Shown: positions 32,014 to 40,429 of the stretch, piece by piece
How positions within the stretch are numbered: position 1 is the first letter of the stretch
Layout of the letters: the number at the start of each line of letters is the position of its first letter
Assembly: GCA_026315105.1 (NCBI GenBank)
Contig: CM048744.1
Coordinates: forward strand, 313,417,270 to 313,481,269
Source: Locusta migratoria
Lineage: Eukaryota > Arthropoda > Insecta > Orthoptera > Acrididae
Length of the DNA stretch: 64,000 bases
Reading direction: 5' to 3'
Position numbers and translations under genes: made by a program
The notes under the pieces: model-generated
Databases searched by the model: none
Told to the model about the DNA's origin: nothing
What the model saw: the letters and a program-made list of their open reading frames with translations, nothing else

Positions 32014-34401
32014 ATGGCCACTACCCCGAACCCAAACTTAATGGAAATTATTCAGTTACAGACGGCGCAAATAACACAACTTCTCCAGGCGGTGGCGCAG
32101 TTGACAACTCAACAACAGCCGTCGCATCAGCAGCCCACACCTGCCGCCGCACCGCTTCCGACGTTCCGCCAGTACAACGAACGTGAGGAAGAATGGAGCG
32201 ATTATTTCGCACAGTTTCAAGAACTCGTCGCGGCTCATCAAATTACAGGTCAGAGAGTGAAGAACCTTTTCTTATCGATTGTGGGCCCCCAGACCTTCGT
32301 ACTATTGCAAAAACTTTTCCCTCTCGCATCTCCTCGTGATGTAGACTTTGAACAAATTGTAGATGCACTGAATGCTCATTATGAGAGAAAAGTTCTTGTA
32401 GCCGCTGCACGATACCGATTTTTCAGACTTAAAAAATTACCGCAGCAGTCACACCAAGAGTGGATTACGGAATTGAAGGGCTTAACCCGCCAATGTAAAT
32501 TTACTTGCTCTTGTGGACTTTCGTATAGTGACGTTATGTTGAGGGATGCAATTACGCAGAACATTCAGGACCCCAGAATTAGATCAGCAATTCTAAAACA
32601 ATCTGACCCTTCATTAGACAGTGTACTGCAGCTTATAGAAGCACATGATACTTTTGACTTAGCAGATGTAGAAATGCAAAGCCACAGTGTAAATTCAGTG
32701 CACCGCAACGGACGCTTTCCTAGCCGTAGTTCGCATTCTAGCCCTAGTGATTCTTATTTTTCTACCGGTCGTGCTGAACAGACAGTGAACAGTAGCCGGT
32801 GTAAAAGTGTGACACAAAGATCGCCCCGTCGGGTTAGAAACAGTGATTCGAATAACGGGCGCCAACACTCATTTCCGAAAAATGTACGTAAATCTTGCCC
32901 CCAGTGTGTGTCTCGCCACAAGCGTGCTCATTGCCCTAGTCGCAACGCAACCTGTTATCAATGTGGCAAATCAGGACATGTACAGTCTGTGTGTATGCAA
33001 ATTAAAAACTCAAAGAACGGTACCATTAGAAACGGTGCTTCGCAGAGTGCGAGAACAGTTCATTCAGTAAATGTTATACGGGCTGTGGAATTGAACAGTG
33101 CTTTCCTTGGATCTCAATTGCAAGAAAGTAGTTCTGCGCCTATGGCAAAACTATATAGTGCACCACGTAGCAAGCGCCGACGAACGCGTAAAACAGTGCA
33201 ACGGAAAAGGGTTCGGGACAAGCAAAATGACTATGAACAGTGCATTCCTGTAGGGAAAATAGTGCCTTCTGCAACTGCTCCTTGTAATAGTGCCCAGTAC
33301 TGTGTAGCTAGTGACAGTATACATCAGGTAGCTACTCAAAGTAATATTAGTGCAGTAGCCTCGCATTGCGCGGACGCCGATCCGGCGGTAGTGTCATCTA
33401 GTTACAGTGTGGTTAATCCGCTGTGTGCCGAGTATGCGCCGCTTCCTACCGCACGCAACCCGCGCAAGCGCAGAAAACAATATGTATTAGACGTTGCCCA
33501 CATTCGCGCACCGGTCGTGCGCCAGAAGCACAAGCTGTTTGTTACTCTCTCTATAGAAAATGAGACTGTGCAATTTCAGCTTGATACTGGTTCCGCTGTT
33601 ACATTAATAAATAAAGACACATATGAACTTCCGGGTTCGCCAAAATTGTCGCCGTGTCAACAAGTGTTAACAGCGTACACATGTCAAAATATTCCCGTGC
33701 TAGGAACGTGCAGCCTGCCTGCCTCTTTTCAAGGTGTAACAAAAACAGTTGCTTTTGTAGTTCTTCAGGCCAAATCTACACAGAACATTTTTGGATTAGA
33801 TACATTTGACTTGTTTGGCCTATCAATTCAAAGAGATGTCCTTCAAATTTCGTCAGTTGTACCTCAGGACAAAATTAATGCATTGTGTGAAAAATACAGT
33901 GACTTGTTTTCGCTGGAACTCGGTTGTGCAAAAGACTTCGTGGCACATGTAACTTTAAAAGAATCTGCAGTTCCAAAATTTCGAAAAGCTAGACCAGTGC
34001 CTACCGCCTTGCGTGATACAGTTGCCGAAGAACTTAAACGTTGGCAAGATAGTGGGGTGATTTCTCCTGTTTCTGCGAGTCAGTGGGCCTCGCCTATAGT
34101 AATTATACCCAAGCCGTCAGGAAAACTTCGTCTCTGTGCGGACTTCAAATCAACAGTGAACAGTCAAACAATTGTCGACACTTATCCCCTGCCCAGACCT
34201 GACGAACTAATGGACAAATTAGGACAGTCTCGTTTCTTTTCTAAGATTGATTTAGCAGAGGCATACTTACAGATTCCACTTGATGACGAGTCAAAAAAGT
34301 TTTTCGTCATTAATACTCACATGGGCCTTTTTCAATTTCAACGCCTACCCTTTGGCAGTTCTTCCGCTCCCGCTATTTTTCAGCGTTTTTGGAACAGCTG
34401 A
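32014..34401 (+). CDS. Gypsy gag-protease-reverse transcriptase (N-terminal part), truncated by frameshift
   Basis: 795 codons from ATG 32014. Residues about 45-220 are a Gag capsid-like domain rich in Gln near the N-terminus. Two Cys/His clusters follow, the second a canonical zinc knuckle C-x2-C-x4-H-x4-C (CYQCGKSGHVQSVC, about 313-326) for RNA packaging. A basic KRRRTRK patch follows. The aspartic protease active site LDTGSA is near residue 524. The RT starts around 650 with FRKARPVP, WASPIVIIPKPSGKLR, the FSKIDLAEAY box (catalytic Asp) and LPFGSSSAPAIFQRF. A one-base loss in a T run at about 34387 then shifts the frame, giving a stop at 34399. Gag and Pol share one frame here. Confidence 0.93.
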   Translation: MATTPNPNLMEIIQLQTAQITQLLQAVAQLTTQQQPSHQQPTPAAAPLPTFRQYNEREEEWSDYFAQFQELVAAHQITGQRVKNLFLSIVGPQTFVLLQKLFPLASPRDVDFEQIVDALNAHYERKVLVAAARYRFFRLKKLPQQSHQEWITELKGLTRQCKFTCSCGLSYSDVMLRDAITQNIQDPRIRSAILKQSDPSLDSVLQLIEAHDTFDLADVEMQSHSVNSVHRNGRFPSRSSHSSPSDSYFSTGRAEQTVNSSRCKSVTQRSPRRVRNSDSNNGRQHSFPKNVRKSCPQCVSRHKRAHCPSRNATCYQCGKSGHVQSVCMQIKNSKNGTIRNGASQSARTVHSVNVIRAVELNSAFLGSQLQESSSAPMAKLYSAPRSKRRRTRKTVQRKRVRDKQNDYEQCIPVGKIVPSATAPCNSAQYCVASDSIHQVATQSNISAVASHCADADPAVVSSSYSVVNPLCAEYAPLPTARNPRKRRKQYVLDVAHIRAPVVRQKHKLFVTLSIENETVQFQLDTGSAVTLINKDTYELPGSPKLSPCQQVLTAYTCQNIPVLGTCSLPASFQGVTKTVAFVVLQAKSTQNIFGLDTFDLFGLSIQRDVLQISSVVPQDKINALCEKYSDLFSLELGCAKDFVAHVTLKESAVPKFRKARPVPTALRDTVAEELKRWQDSGVISPVSASQWASPIVIIPKPSGKLRLCADFKSTVNSQTIVDTYPLPRPDELMDKLGQSRFFSKIDLAEAYLQIPLDDESKKFFVINTHMGLFQFQRLPFGSSSAPAIFQRFWNS

Positions 34402-35153
34402 CAGTTTCTGTACCGTGTTGTTCGAACTATTTAGATGATATTGTGGTATCCGGACGTACAGTTGAAGAACATTTAGCAAACCTGGAGTGCCTTTTCAAAG
34501 TTTTGACTGCAGCAGGTCTACGTTGTAATAAAGCAAAGTGTTCGTTTTTTCAAACTGAAATAGAGTACCTAGGCCATGTGATTAATGCCCAAGGAATTCA
34601 TCCCTTACAGTCACATCTTCGAGCAATCAAAGACTTGCCTCCTCCTAAGAATGTGCATGAATTGCAAGCAGTGATGGGAAAGCTTAATTATTATTTCAGA
34701 TTTATTCCCAATGCCTCTCAGATTGCAGCTCCACTGCATCACTTACGTAGGAAGAATGTTCCTTTTGTATGGTCTACAGATTGTCAGGTTGCCTTTGACA
34801 AACTAAAGTCTGCACTACTCAGTGATGCATGTTTGATTCCCTTTGACCCACAGAAGCCTGTAGTGTTAGCAGTTGACGCCTCGTCGTACGGTCTGGGTGC
34901 CGTTCTGTCGCATCGTATTGGATGTCACGATCGTCCTATTGCCTTTGCATCCAAGCTACTGACGCCGACGCAACAGAATTACAGTCAGATAGAAAAGGAG
35001 GCCTTAGCAATTATTTACGGCGTCACAAAGTTTCATCATTATCTCTATGGCAGAAAATTCTATTTGTTGACAGACCACAAGCTTCTCACGTCGTTGTTCT
35101 CACCCACAAAGCCGATTCCGCTCAGGGTGGCCTGCCAGAGCCAAAGACATTGA
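34389..35153 (+). CDS. Gypsy RT (C-terminal part) and RNase H
   Basis: Continues the preceding frame after the one-base shift. The nominal ATG at 34389 is not a biological start. The YLDD catalytic motif is at 34428-34439. The RT thumb follows (FLQT-like FFQTEIEYLGH, INAQGI). The RNase H domain has VDASSYGLGAV (first Asp), QIEKEALAIIYG (Glu) and LLTDHKLL (second Asp). The frame stops at 35153 soon after TDHKLL; the usual tether to integrase (normally over 100 residues in related elements) is almost absent, which suggests a deletion of a few hundred bases near 35135. Confidence 0.9.
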   Translation: MEQLTVSVPCCSNYLDDIVVSGRTVEEHLANLECLFKVLTAAGLRCNKAKCSFFQTEIEYLGHVINAQGIHPLQSHLRAIKDLPPPKNVHELQAVMGKLNYYFRFIPNASQIAAPLHHLRRKNVPFVWSTDCQVAFDKLKSALLSDACLIPFDPQKPVVLAVDASSYGLGAVLSHRIGCHDRPIAFASKLLTPTQQNYSQIEKEALAIIYGVTKFHHYLYGRKFYLLTDHKLLTSLFSPTKPIPLRVACQSQRH

Positions 35154-36480
35154 TCGGCCTCTGGTTCGACATTATTTTGCACAACGTCATGCATTATCTT
35201 TAAGTCAGGGTGTACTGTTGTTGCATACCGACAACGACCAAGCAAGAGTGATTGTTCCTCGTTCCCTGCAACGAGACGTATTACGCCTCCTGCATCAAGG
35301 ACATTGGGGCATTGTTAGGACAAAACAACTGGCCAGACGTCATTGTACCTGGGTTGGTATGGACGCTCAGATAGAGAGCATGACATCACAGTGTACAGTT
35401 TGTGCAGAGCATCAGGCGGCTCCTCCACAGCGTTTCTCAGACTGGCCACGCCCCAAGGGACCATGGCAACGTTTACATATTGACTTTGCCGGACCTTTCT
35501 GGAATACGCGCTGGTTAATTGTTGTAGACGCTTTCAGCAAGTTTCCTTTTGTGATTGCCATGAACTCAACGACAGCTTCTAGTACAATCAGTGCCTTAAC
35601 ATCAGTGTTTTGCATCGAAGGCTTGCCTGAAACTATCGTCAGTGACAATGGACCTCAGTTTGTCAGTGCGGAATTTCAACAGTTTTGTCGTGTGAATGGC
35701 ATTCAGCATATAACCACCGCACCTTTTCACCCTCAGTCCAATGGTGAAGCAGAACGTTTCGTTCGAACATTCAAGTCTCACATGGAAAAGATGAAAGGTC
35801 AGCACTCCAGGCAACAAGCTCTTCAAATTTTCCTGTCTACGTATCGGTGCATGCCACGTGACGGCCCGTCTCCTGCCGAGCTGCTACACGGCCGCCGTCA
35901 CCGCACTCTCCTTCACCTGCTGCAGCCTCCCACGCACCGAGTCGGTTCGTATGGCGCTACGCGTTTTCAGGTTTCTACGCCGGTGCTGTACAGGGTGTTT
36001 GCTGGAAACAAGAAGACATGGCTGCCGGGCACCATTCAGCGCGTGCTCGGTAGCAATATGTATGTTGTACGTTCTTCCAGAGGGTCGGAGCTGCGGCGCC
36101 ACGCAAACCAATTGCGCCTGCACAGGCCACGCGATCCTGTCTCGGGTTTCTTGATTCCAGACCCAGTTCACCGCCAGGGAGCACAACCACATCGTTCGTC
36201 CCCGGACTACGAGATCGTCCCGATGGAGATCGACGCGACGCCGCCGCTGTCGCCGCCGCAGATGACAGCGTCACCGAGAGGCACTCCGGGACCGTGCGCC
36301 CCCCCCCCCCCCCCCCGCTTGGGCCACGCACCTCAGAAGAAGATGTCCTGCTCCCTCTGGGCGGGGGCGGGCGCCCTTCCCCAGGTTTCGGCGGGTTCCC
36401 TGGAGGATCGCAAGGCGGATGCCGGGGCGCGGACGGCGTCTCGATCCCAGCCTCAGCTACGACGCCCATCCCACCAGTAA
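35143..36480 (+). CDS. Gypsy integrase, C-terminal Pol
   Basis: Same frame as gag. The frame reads in from about 35143, with the first ATG at 35218. Counting from that Met, the HHCC zinc finger is H26-x2-H29-x29-C59-x2-C62. The catalytic core is D89 (HIDFAGPF), D143 (SDNGPQF) and E179 (NGEAERF), giving the D,D(35)E spacing. A C-terminal domain with a TWLPGTI/VLGSNMYVV module follows, then a long Pro/Arg-rich tail to the stop at 36478-36480. No chromodomain recognised. The catalytic residues are all present, but the protein is cut off from the rest of Pol in this copy. Confidence 0.92.
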   Translation, partial: KDIDRPLVRHYFAQRHALSLSQGVLLLHTDNDQARVIVPRSLQRDVLRLLHQGHWGIVRTKQLARRHCTWVGMDAQIESMTSQCTVCAEHQAAPPQRFSDWPRPKGPWQRLHIDFAGPFWNTRWLIVVDAFSKFPFVIAMNSTTASSTISALTSVFCIEGLPETIVSDNGPQFVSAEFQQFCRVNGIQHITTAPFHPQSNGEAERFVRTFKSHMEKMKGQHSRQQALQIFLSTYRCMPRDGPSPAELLHGRRHRTLLHLLQPPTHRVGSYGATRFQVSTPVLYRVFAGNKKTWLPGTIQRVLGSNMYVVRSSRGSELRRHANQLRLHRPRDPVSGFLIPDPVHRQGAQPHRSSPDYEIVPMEIDATPPLSPPQMTASPRGTPGPCAPPPPPRLGHAPQKKMSCSLWAGAGALPQVSAGSLEDRKADAGARTASRSQPQLRRPSHQ

Positions 36481-36554
36481 CGTCCCCGCCCAGGCCCTCC
36501 TCCCAGTGCCGTCGCCGTGGCCCTCAGCCCTACGCCACGACGGCGCGGCGGTTT

Positions 36555-36565
36555 GGGGGGAGGGG
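36555..36565 (+). promoter_or_regulatory. Polypurine tract
   Basis: GGGGGGAGGGG ends directly at the first base of the 3' LTR (36566), the expected place for plus-strand priming. Confidence 0.9.
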
Positions 36566-37053
36566 TGTGGTGTCGCACAAGTACAAAGTGTGCGCCACCT
36601 ACTTTCGCCGCGCGCCGCCATGGACACACGGCGCGGCGTTCTCACGACAGCCACGAGCGCCCTCTGCTGCAACGCCGCTCGTGGCCACCACTGAACGATC
36701 GTGCACTTGGGACTGAGTTAGCAACCAGTGAGGACCTTCGTAATCAGATAGGCATCAGTGAAGACTTTGCTATTGTACAGGCACTAGGCAGGACTCTAAC
36801 AACTATGTATCAACATTCTGCAGTACTATGTAAAAGTTAAGTATTGTTACATTCTGTGCAATATATATCTCTTTCTAATTTACTCTAGTGTTTATAGTTT
36901 CTGGCTGCTCCCCTCCATACCTGCACCAGCGTGCTATCTATATTCCTGTGTCGGTCTCATTCCACTCGGCCACCGACACCTACGACGAGGCTGGGACACA
37001 AAAGCGGCGACGAAGTTGGGACACAAAAGTGGCGACGAAGTTGGGACACAAAA
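36566..37053 (+). repeat. 3' LTR of the Gypsy element (488 bp)
   Basis: Same length and sequence as the 5' LTR except four transitions near its 3' end (in the CCCTCC(G/A)TACC, TC(A/G)GTCTC, ACTC(A/G)GCC and ACA(T/C)AAAAG contexts). Followed by the GTTTG duplication. Confidence 0.95.
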
Positions 37054-37058
37054 GTTTG

Positions 37059-38237
37059 TAGGTCTTTCCTGAAGAAATCACAAAAAACCATGATCCTTGG
37101 GTACCAAAACTACAAATCGCGGTGATGTACACTTCTATACTTTTGATTCATTCCAAATAGTCTGAACTTTTTAATGTCCTTAAGATAACAATTTCAAACA
37201 ACTTTTTAAATTGTTTCGATAGCTTTATCGATTACTGAGATACAGATGTTCAAAGTTAACATACTTTCACACAAAATTACAAAAGTAGGTTTATTGGCGT
37301 TTTTCACCATGGGCAAGAAATATCTAAATAACTACCGTAGCAAATGACTCAAATCTTAACGATAATTCGGAAACATTTATCAAAAAACACCATTTTTTCG
37401 TTTTTGTTTTCGAAATTTTTCATCCATTATGAAGATACAACCGAAAAACCAAAATATTCGGGTACCACAAGCTCTAATTATTCTCTGGATACTCTACAGC
37501 AATGTTTGCCAACATTCCCCTTCCAAGAAAAAATACTCTGGCGACTCCTCCACCTCTCCGCCCTTCCCCACCGAGCATAAAGTCAGATCCAGAAGCAACT
37601 ATCTGTTCACTGACTTTTCTTAGGCCTACGCTTGTATATTACAGAACCCCAAATAGACATGCACTGAGACTATTGTTTTATGGCGCAACTTCGTACTCCT
37701 GGGATGGCGAGCGCCCAAGCAAGATCTTGTGATTGCAACACAATTAATGTTTACAGAGGTAAAATCTCATTCCTTAGACTTCTCTAACAGTTGATTTCAG
37801 TCCATATATAATGGTTTATTAAATTTAGATAGTGTATCTGAATTTTATTTAAATTTAATTACACAACAAAATCTCACTGCCTTGGTTTCATATCCATTGG
37901 GAAAACCTGCATGGCATGAACAATTCTGTCCAAGAAGTTTTAATGGACATTAGGAAAAACTTAACACTCCATTTTGTGAAAACTATTTGAAAAATAAATC
38001 ATTATTTGGGACATCATATAGCCCAATATTTTACCTCGATAAATGACTGTATTTTTGTTAATCACCACACCCTATATAGCTGAAGCATATACATAGTGCG
38101 ATTCTTTTTGCTACTATAGAATTTCTAGCTAATAAAAGAAGGGAACCAGCCGAAATATGCTCTGACAGGGAAATGTGAAATAAGTTTCTCTTTAAAAGAC
38201 TCCAACAGGAAAGTGGGCAATCAGCTGCCTCCATGTT
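37059..38237. other. No gene recognised
   Basis: Pre-insertion flank of the Gypsy element; AT-rich, with motif-less short frames. Confidence 0.45.
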
Positions 38238-38465
38238 TATTCCGCTTCAAAAATTCAAATGTTTGTAAATCTATCGGACCAAACTGCGTGGTCATCAGTC
38301 CGTAGCTTACAAACTACTTTACCTTGGTAAACTAACCTACAGACAAACACACACACACACCCATGCCCCTGGGAGGACTCGAACTTCCATGGCGAGCAAC
38401 CGCGCGCTCCGCAGCCAGGTGCTTTAGACCGCTCGGCTACTCCACCGCGGCTCCTATTCCGCTTC
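38238..38465 (-). repeat. SINE family A subfamily with 11-bp target duplication
   Basis: A complete minus-strand copy (38249-38454) with GGAGTAGCCGAGCGG-type A-box region and a GGAAGTTCGAGTCCTCC B box in reverse complement. An (AC)n tract at about 38346-38361 lies at the head-body junction. Perfect duplication TATTCCGCTTC at 38238-38248 and 38455-38465. Confidence 0.93.
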
Positions 38466-38497
38466 CACCAAAGTTTTTGGCTTGTTAACATATTCAA

Positions 38498-38875
38498 GCT
38501 TTCAGGTGAAGTTCCTGGGTTCAAATCCTGGTCTGAAACACAGTTTAATCTGACAGGAGTTTTCCTATTTGCACACACTCTCTTTCAGAGTGAAAATTTC
38601 GTTCTGGAAACATACCCTACATTGTGGCTAGGCTATGTCTCCACATTATCCTTTCATCTAGAAGTGCTAGCCTTGTAATGTTCACAGGAAAACATTAGTG
38701 AAGTTTGGAAAGTAGGGGATGAGGTACCGATGGAACTAAAGAATGAGGATAGGCCATGAGTCATGCACAGGTAGCTCAGTCAGTAGACTGCCTGCCCCTA
38801 AAGGCAAAGGTCCTGGATTCGAATTCCGATCTGACACGCAGGTTTAAACTGCCAGGAAATGAATGAGCAAATACA
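38498..38875 (+). repeat. tRNA-derived SINE family B, tandem unit
   Basis: A tRNA-like sequence at 38765-38835 has an A box GGTAGCTCAGTCAGTAGAC and B box TGGATTCGAATTCC, followed by GACACGCAGGTTTAAACTGCCAGG. About 300 bp upstream (38506-38555) the same B-box-plus-tail pattern occurs (GGGTTCAAATCCTGG, then CACAGTTTAATCTGACAGG). So this is a head-to-tail dimer with a shared body at 38560-38765. The first head is incomplete. Confidence 0.7.
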
Positions 38876-39719
38876 ATGGCAGAGAGACAAGGAAGTGCCA
38901 AAGAATAAGAAATTTTCAGGGAATCATTGATAAGCTAAAGATACTGGCAGTGAGGTAGACAGAAGAAAGTGCCAATGGGAGATAAGGAGACGTTGGGAGA
39001 CAGACGTATGTAGACTCTTGCAGTAAAATGGTGATGCTGTGTATGAAAAACTTCATTACCGTGAAAGAGAGAGCAAATGGATGTAGCATATTTTGTGATA
39101 AACGAGCGTGACTGTGTTCACTTGTCCAATTGTTTGTGAGGATGGCAGAATGAAGGATGAAACTGCTGGTACCCCATTATTCTATCAGATTCTTTTCAAC
39201 AGGAACATATTTGACTTTTGTGCTCTCACAGGACTTTTTTTCAGCTGGTTACATATTATTATAATATAACATCAAAATACATTCTTATGTTGTACAACAA
39301 CATTCTTATGTTGTACAAATTATGGACCCACTGACCAATCAATTTTTATGCTGTACAACAATATATTATTTGTTTGTACAAATTATGGAACCTGCTGACC
39401 TATCATTAATTTATATAAAAACGATTGTCCATTTACGTACATAAGAATATTAAAGCCAGTCACAGGTGCACTGGCATCAATGTCATGGGATGTTATATAC
39501 TGTGTCATGCCAGTTATGGCGATGTATTACATAGCATAAATATGACAGGAATCAAATAAATTTTAAATCCTGAATTTTCTAAGGACATGTAATTGTATAA
39601 TATGTGGTTACTACAATGTGTTAATCTGTTGAAGGGGCAGGAAACATCTTTCTAATATGTGTATTAGTGAGTAGCTATAGAAAACAAATTAAACGAACAA
39701 AGATGCACAACTTATAGTC
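38876..39719. other. No gene recognised
   Basis: A short direct repeat (ACAACA-ACATTCTTATGTTGTACAA variants) lies at about 39268-39365. Confidence 0.45.
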
Positions 39720-40340
39720 TACACATTGTTCCAAAGTATCTCTTCCTATCATCCTTTTCAAGGCCAGTTCACACAGTCTGTCACATCACTTCACTGTCCG
39801 CCAGAACATTCTACAATGTATTTCTCAAAAATTATTAACATTATATTCATCCTATCTAATAGTCAAAGCTATAATACATCAGTGAAGTTCTTTGGCACAT
39901 ATGTTGACAAAACACTAGCTACTTCAGCATGAAGCTAGCCTGAGTCACTTACCTGCTAAGTAAATTAAGTACCTGTGTAACTGACTGTGAAGTTCTTTGG
40001 CACATATGTTGACAAAACACTAGCTACTTCAGCATGAAGCTAGCCTGAGTCACTTACCTGCTAAGTAAATTAAGTACCTGTGTAACTGACTGTCTACTGC
40101 TGAACTGTTATTTTACTTTCATTCACAGCCACTTCATGTATGGAAACCTCTTATGGGTAATTCCCCTGGTACGAAAAGGATTTTTGTTTGGCAGGAAAAA
40201 GCCATTAGGATAATTGTGGCAGCAAAAACCCCTGCATCATGTACAGAGTACTTCAAAGACCTAAAAATACTAACAGTAGCACTCCTGTTCATTTATTTAT
40301 CCAAAGATCTTTCCAGATTGTGGGATACAAACATATACAC
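39720..40340 (+). pseudogene. CR1/Jockey-type LINE 3' coding fragment
   Basis: The plus-strand reading gives SVKFFGTYVDKTLA, the RT post-catalytic 'YLG' segment. Then, after the duplicated 105-bp block, come HSHFMYGNLLWG and FVWQEKAIRIIV and YFKDLKILTV. This is the thumb and C-terminal region of ORF2. Frameshifts and stops occur within the duplicated block. It runs convergently into the minus-strand LINE that ends near 40380. Confidence 0.6.
39882..40091 (+). repeat. Perfect 105-bp tandem duplication
   Basis: 39882-39986 and 39987-40091 are identical by eye, starting GTGAAGTTCTTTGGCACATA. They lie within the LINE fragment. Confidence 0.95.
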
Positions 40341-40429
40341 ACACACATATATATTATAAACAGACATAAATGGCTTAAAGAATGTGCACTACTGGCAGTA
40401 GTTCGTTCAAGCCTTTTATATCTAAGGCG

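Larger units (their letters stand above)
31291..37058 (+). mobile_element. Complete Ty3/Gypsy LTR retrotransposon
   Basis: 5758 bp (31296-37053) flanked by the 5-bp duplication GTTTG (31291-31295, 37054-37058). Order: 5' LTR, candidate primer binding site, gag-protease-RT, RNase H, integrase, polypurine tract, 3' LTR. No env-like frame. The two LTRs differ at 4 of 488 positions, all transitions, indicating a recent insertion. A frameshift in RT and an apparent deletion between RNase H and integrase make this copy non-autonomous. Confidence 0.95.

Noticed and set aside
34389..35153. Separate gene starting at ATG 34389
   Set aside because: The frame continues the RT domain of the preceding frame after a one-base shift; the ATG is incidental.
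31291..37058. Endogenous retrovirus with env
   Set aside because: After integrase there is only a Pro/Arg-rich tail and the polypurine tract; no envelope-like frame with signal peptide or membrane segment.
39268..39365. CRISPR-like or satellite array
   Set aside because: Only two to three variants of a short AT-rich word with no regular spacers; the eukaryotic context also rules out CRISPR.
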